A stretch of 32,150 bases of DNA, from the NCBI RefSeq assembly GCF_001598415.1, contig NZ_BCYX01000042.1, positions 1-32,150 on the forward strand, read 5' to 3'. The notes beneath the pieces are model-generated. The model was not told the DNA's origin, did no database searches, and saw only the letters and a program-made list of their open reading frames with translations. This stretch comes from Sphingomonas mali NBRC 15500. Lineage in GTDB: Bacteria; Pseudomonadota; Alphaproteobacteria; Sphingomonadales; Sphingomonadaceae. Positions 32,052 to 32,150 of the stretch are shown here, piece by piece; position 1 is the first letter of the stretch, and every line of letters begins with the position of its first letter. The position numbers were made by a program, and so were the translations under genes.

Positions 32052-32094
32052 ATGATGCCGGGTCATCATGCTAATTTGTCTCGCGCGAGCGAGA
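32052..32094. promoter_or_regulatory. Two short inverted repeats upstream of recN
   Basis: ATGATG and CATCAT (6-base spacer) at 32052-32069, and TCTCGC and GCGAGA (4-base spacer) at 32079-32094. They lie within the recN promoter region, 22-65 bases before the start codon. Arms of six bases can occur by chance. Confidence 0.3.
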
Positions 32095-32109
32095 AAGGAG
32101 CGCTCATTT

Positions 32110-32150
32110 CCCTCTCCCGCTTGCGGGAGAGGGAGGGGCCCGCCGCCGTC
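32110..32150. repeat. Palindromic repeat at the window edge
   Basis: CCCTCTCCCGC and GCGGGAGAGGG (32110-32120, 32123-32133) form a perfect 11-bp stem with a TT loop, followed by AGGGGCCCG. It matches the first hairpin of the composite elements at 7082 and 17210; the rest lies beyond the window. Confidence 0.7.

Noticed and set aside
32030..32150. SOS (LexA) box upstream of recN
   Set aside because: No GAAC-N7-GTTC or GTTC-type site is visible; the short inverted repeats there do not match.

Overview
The window reads as chromosomal DNA of a high-GC alphaproteobacterium, most likely a sphingomonad (Sphingomonas or a close relative). The grounds are the gene order hisG-hisD-nusB-DUF4169-thiL-hppA, three TonB-dependent receptors in 27 kb, paired S9 peptidases with signal peptides, and dispersed G/C-rich palindromic elements between genes. 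This placement rests on gene content and style, not on a database search. I saw no tRNA, rRNA, CRISPR array, insertion sequence or phage gene.

Layout. Positions 1-4465 (minus strand) hold a vitamin B12 uptake operon. A cobalamin riboswitch is followed by btuB (outer-membrane receptor), btuF (periplasmic lipoprotein), btuC (permease) and btuD (ATPase, cut by the window edge). Adjacent genes overlap by 4-10 bases. A hairpin over the btuB ribosome-binding site suggests that the switch acts on translation. Positions 4513-6242 (minus) hold a DUF2332 gene followed by an O6-alkylguanine-DNA alkyltransferase. Positions 6408-12309 (plus) run hisG, hisD, nusB, a DUF4169 gene, thiL and a proton-pumping pyrophosphatase, and end in two consecutive hairpin terminators. 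Positions 12441-16518 (plus) hold two tandem secreted S9-family serine peptidases. pyrE follows at 16609.

Positions 17353-20173 (minus) hold a PEP mutase/isocitrate lyase-family enzyme, a LytTR response regulator and its LytS-type histidine kinase. Divergent from the kinase, 20293-24338 (plus) is an operon of a DUF2946 protein, a TonB-dependent receptor and a PepSY membrane protein, which looks like a metal (copper or iron) handling unit. A perfect 22-base inverted repeat lies between the two divergent units. Positions 24457-27021 (minus) hold a large third TonB receptor with a clear terminator. Positions 27172-32029 hold ligA, a small secreted protein of unknown function (plus strand), a four-helix membrane protein resembling Pycsar-type effectors, and recN.

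The most unusual features are outside the standard genes: the repeat element between hisG and hisD that appears to supply the hisD ribosome-binding site inside a terminator-like hairpin; a related composite element between pyrE and its convergent neighbour with an 18-bp perfect stem; the operator-like inverted repeat between the LytTR system and the metal-uptake operon; and the Pycsar-effector-like protein next to recN. I found no clear-cut new defence or biosynthetic system.
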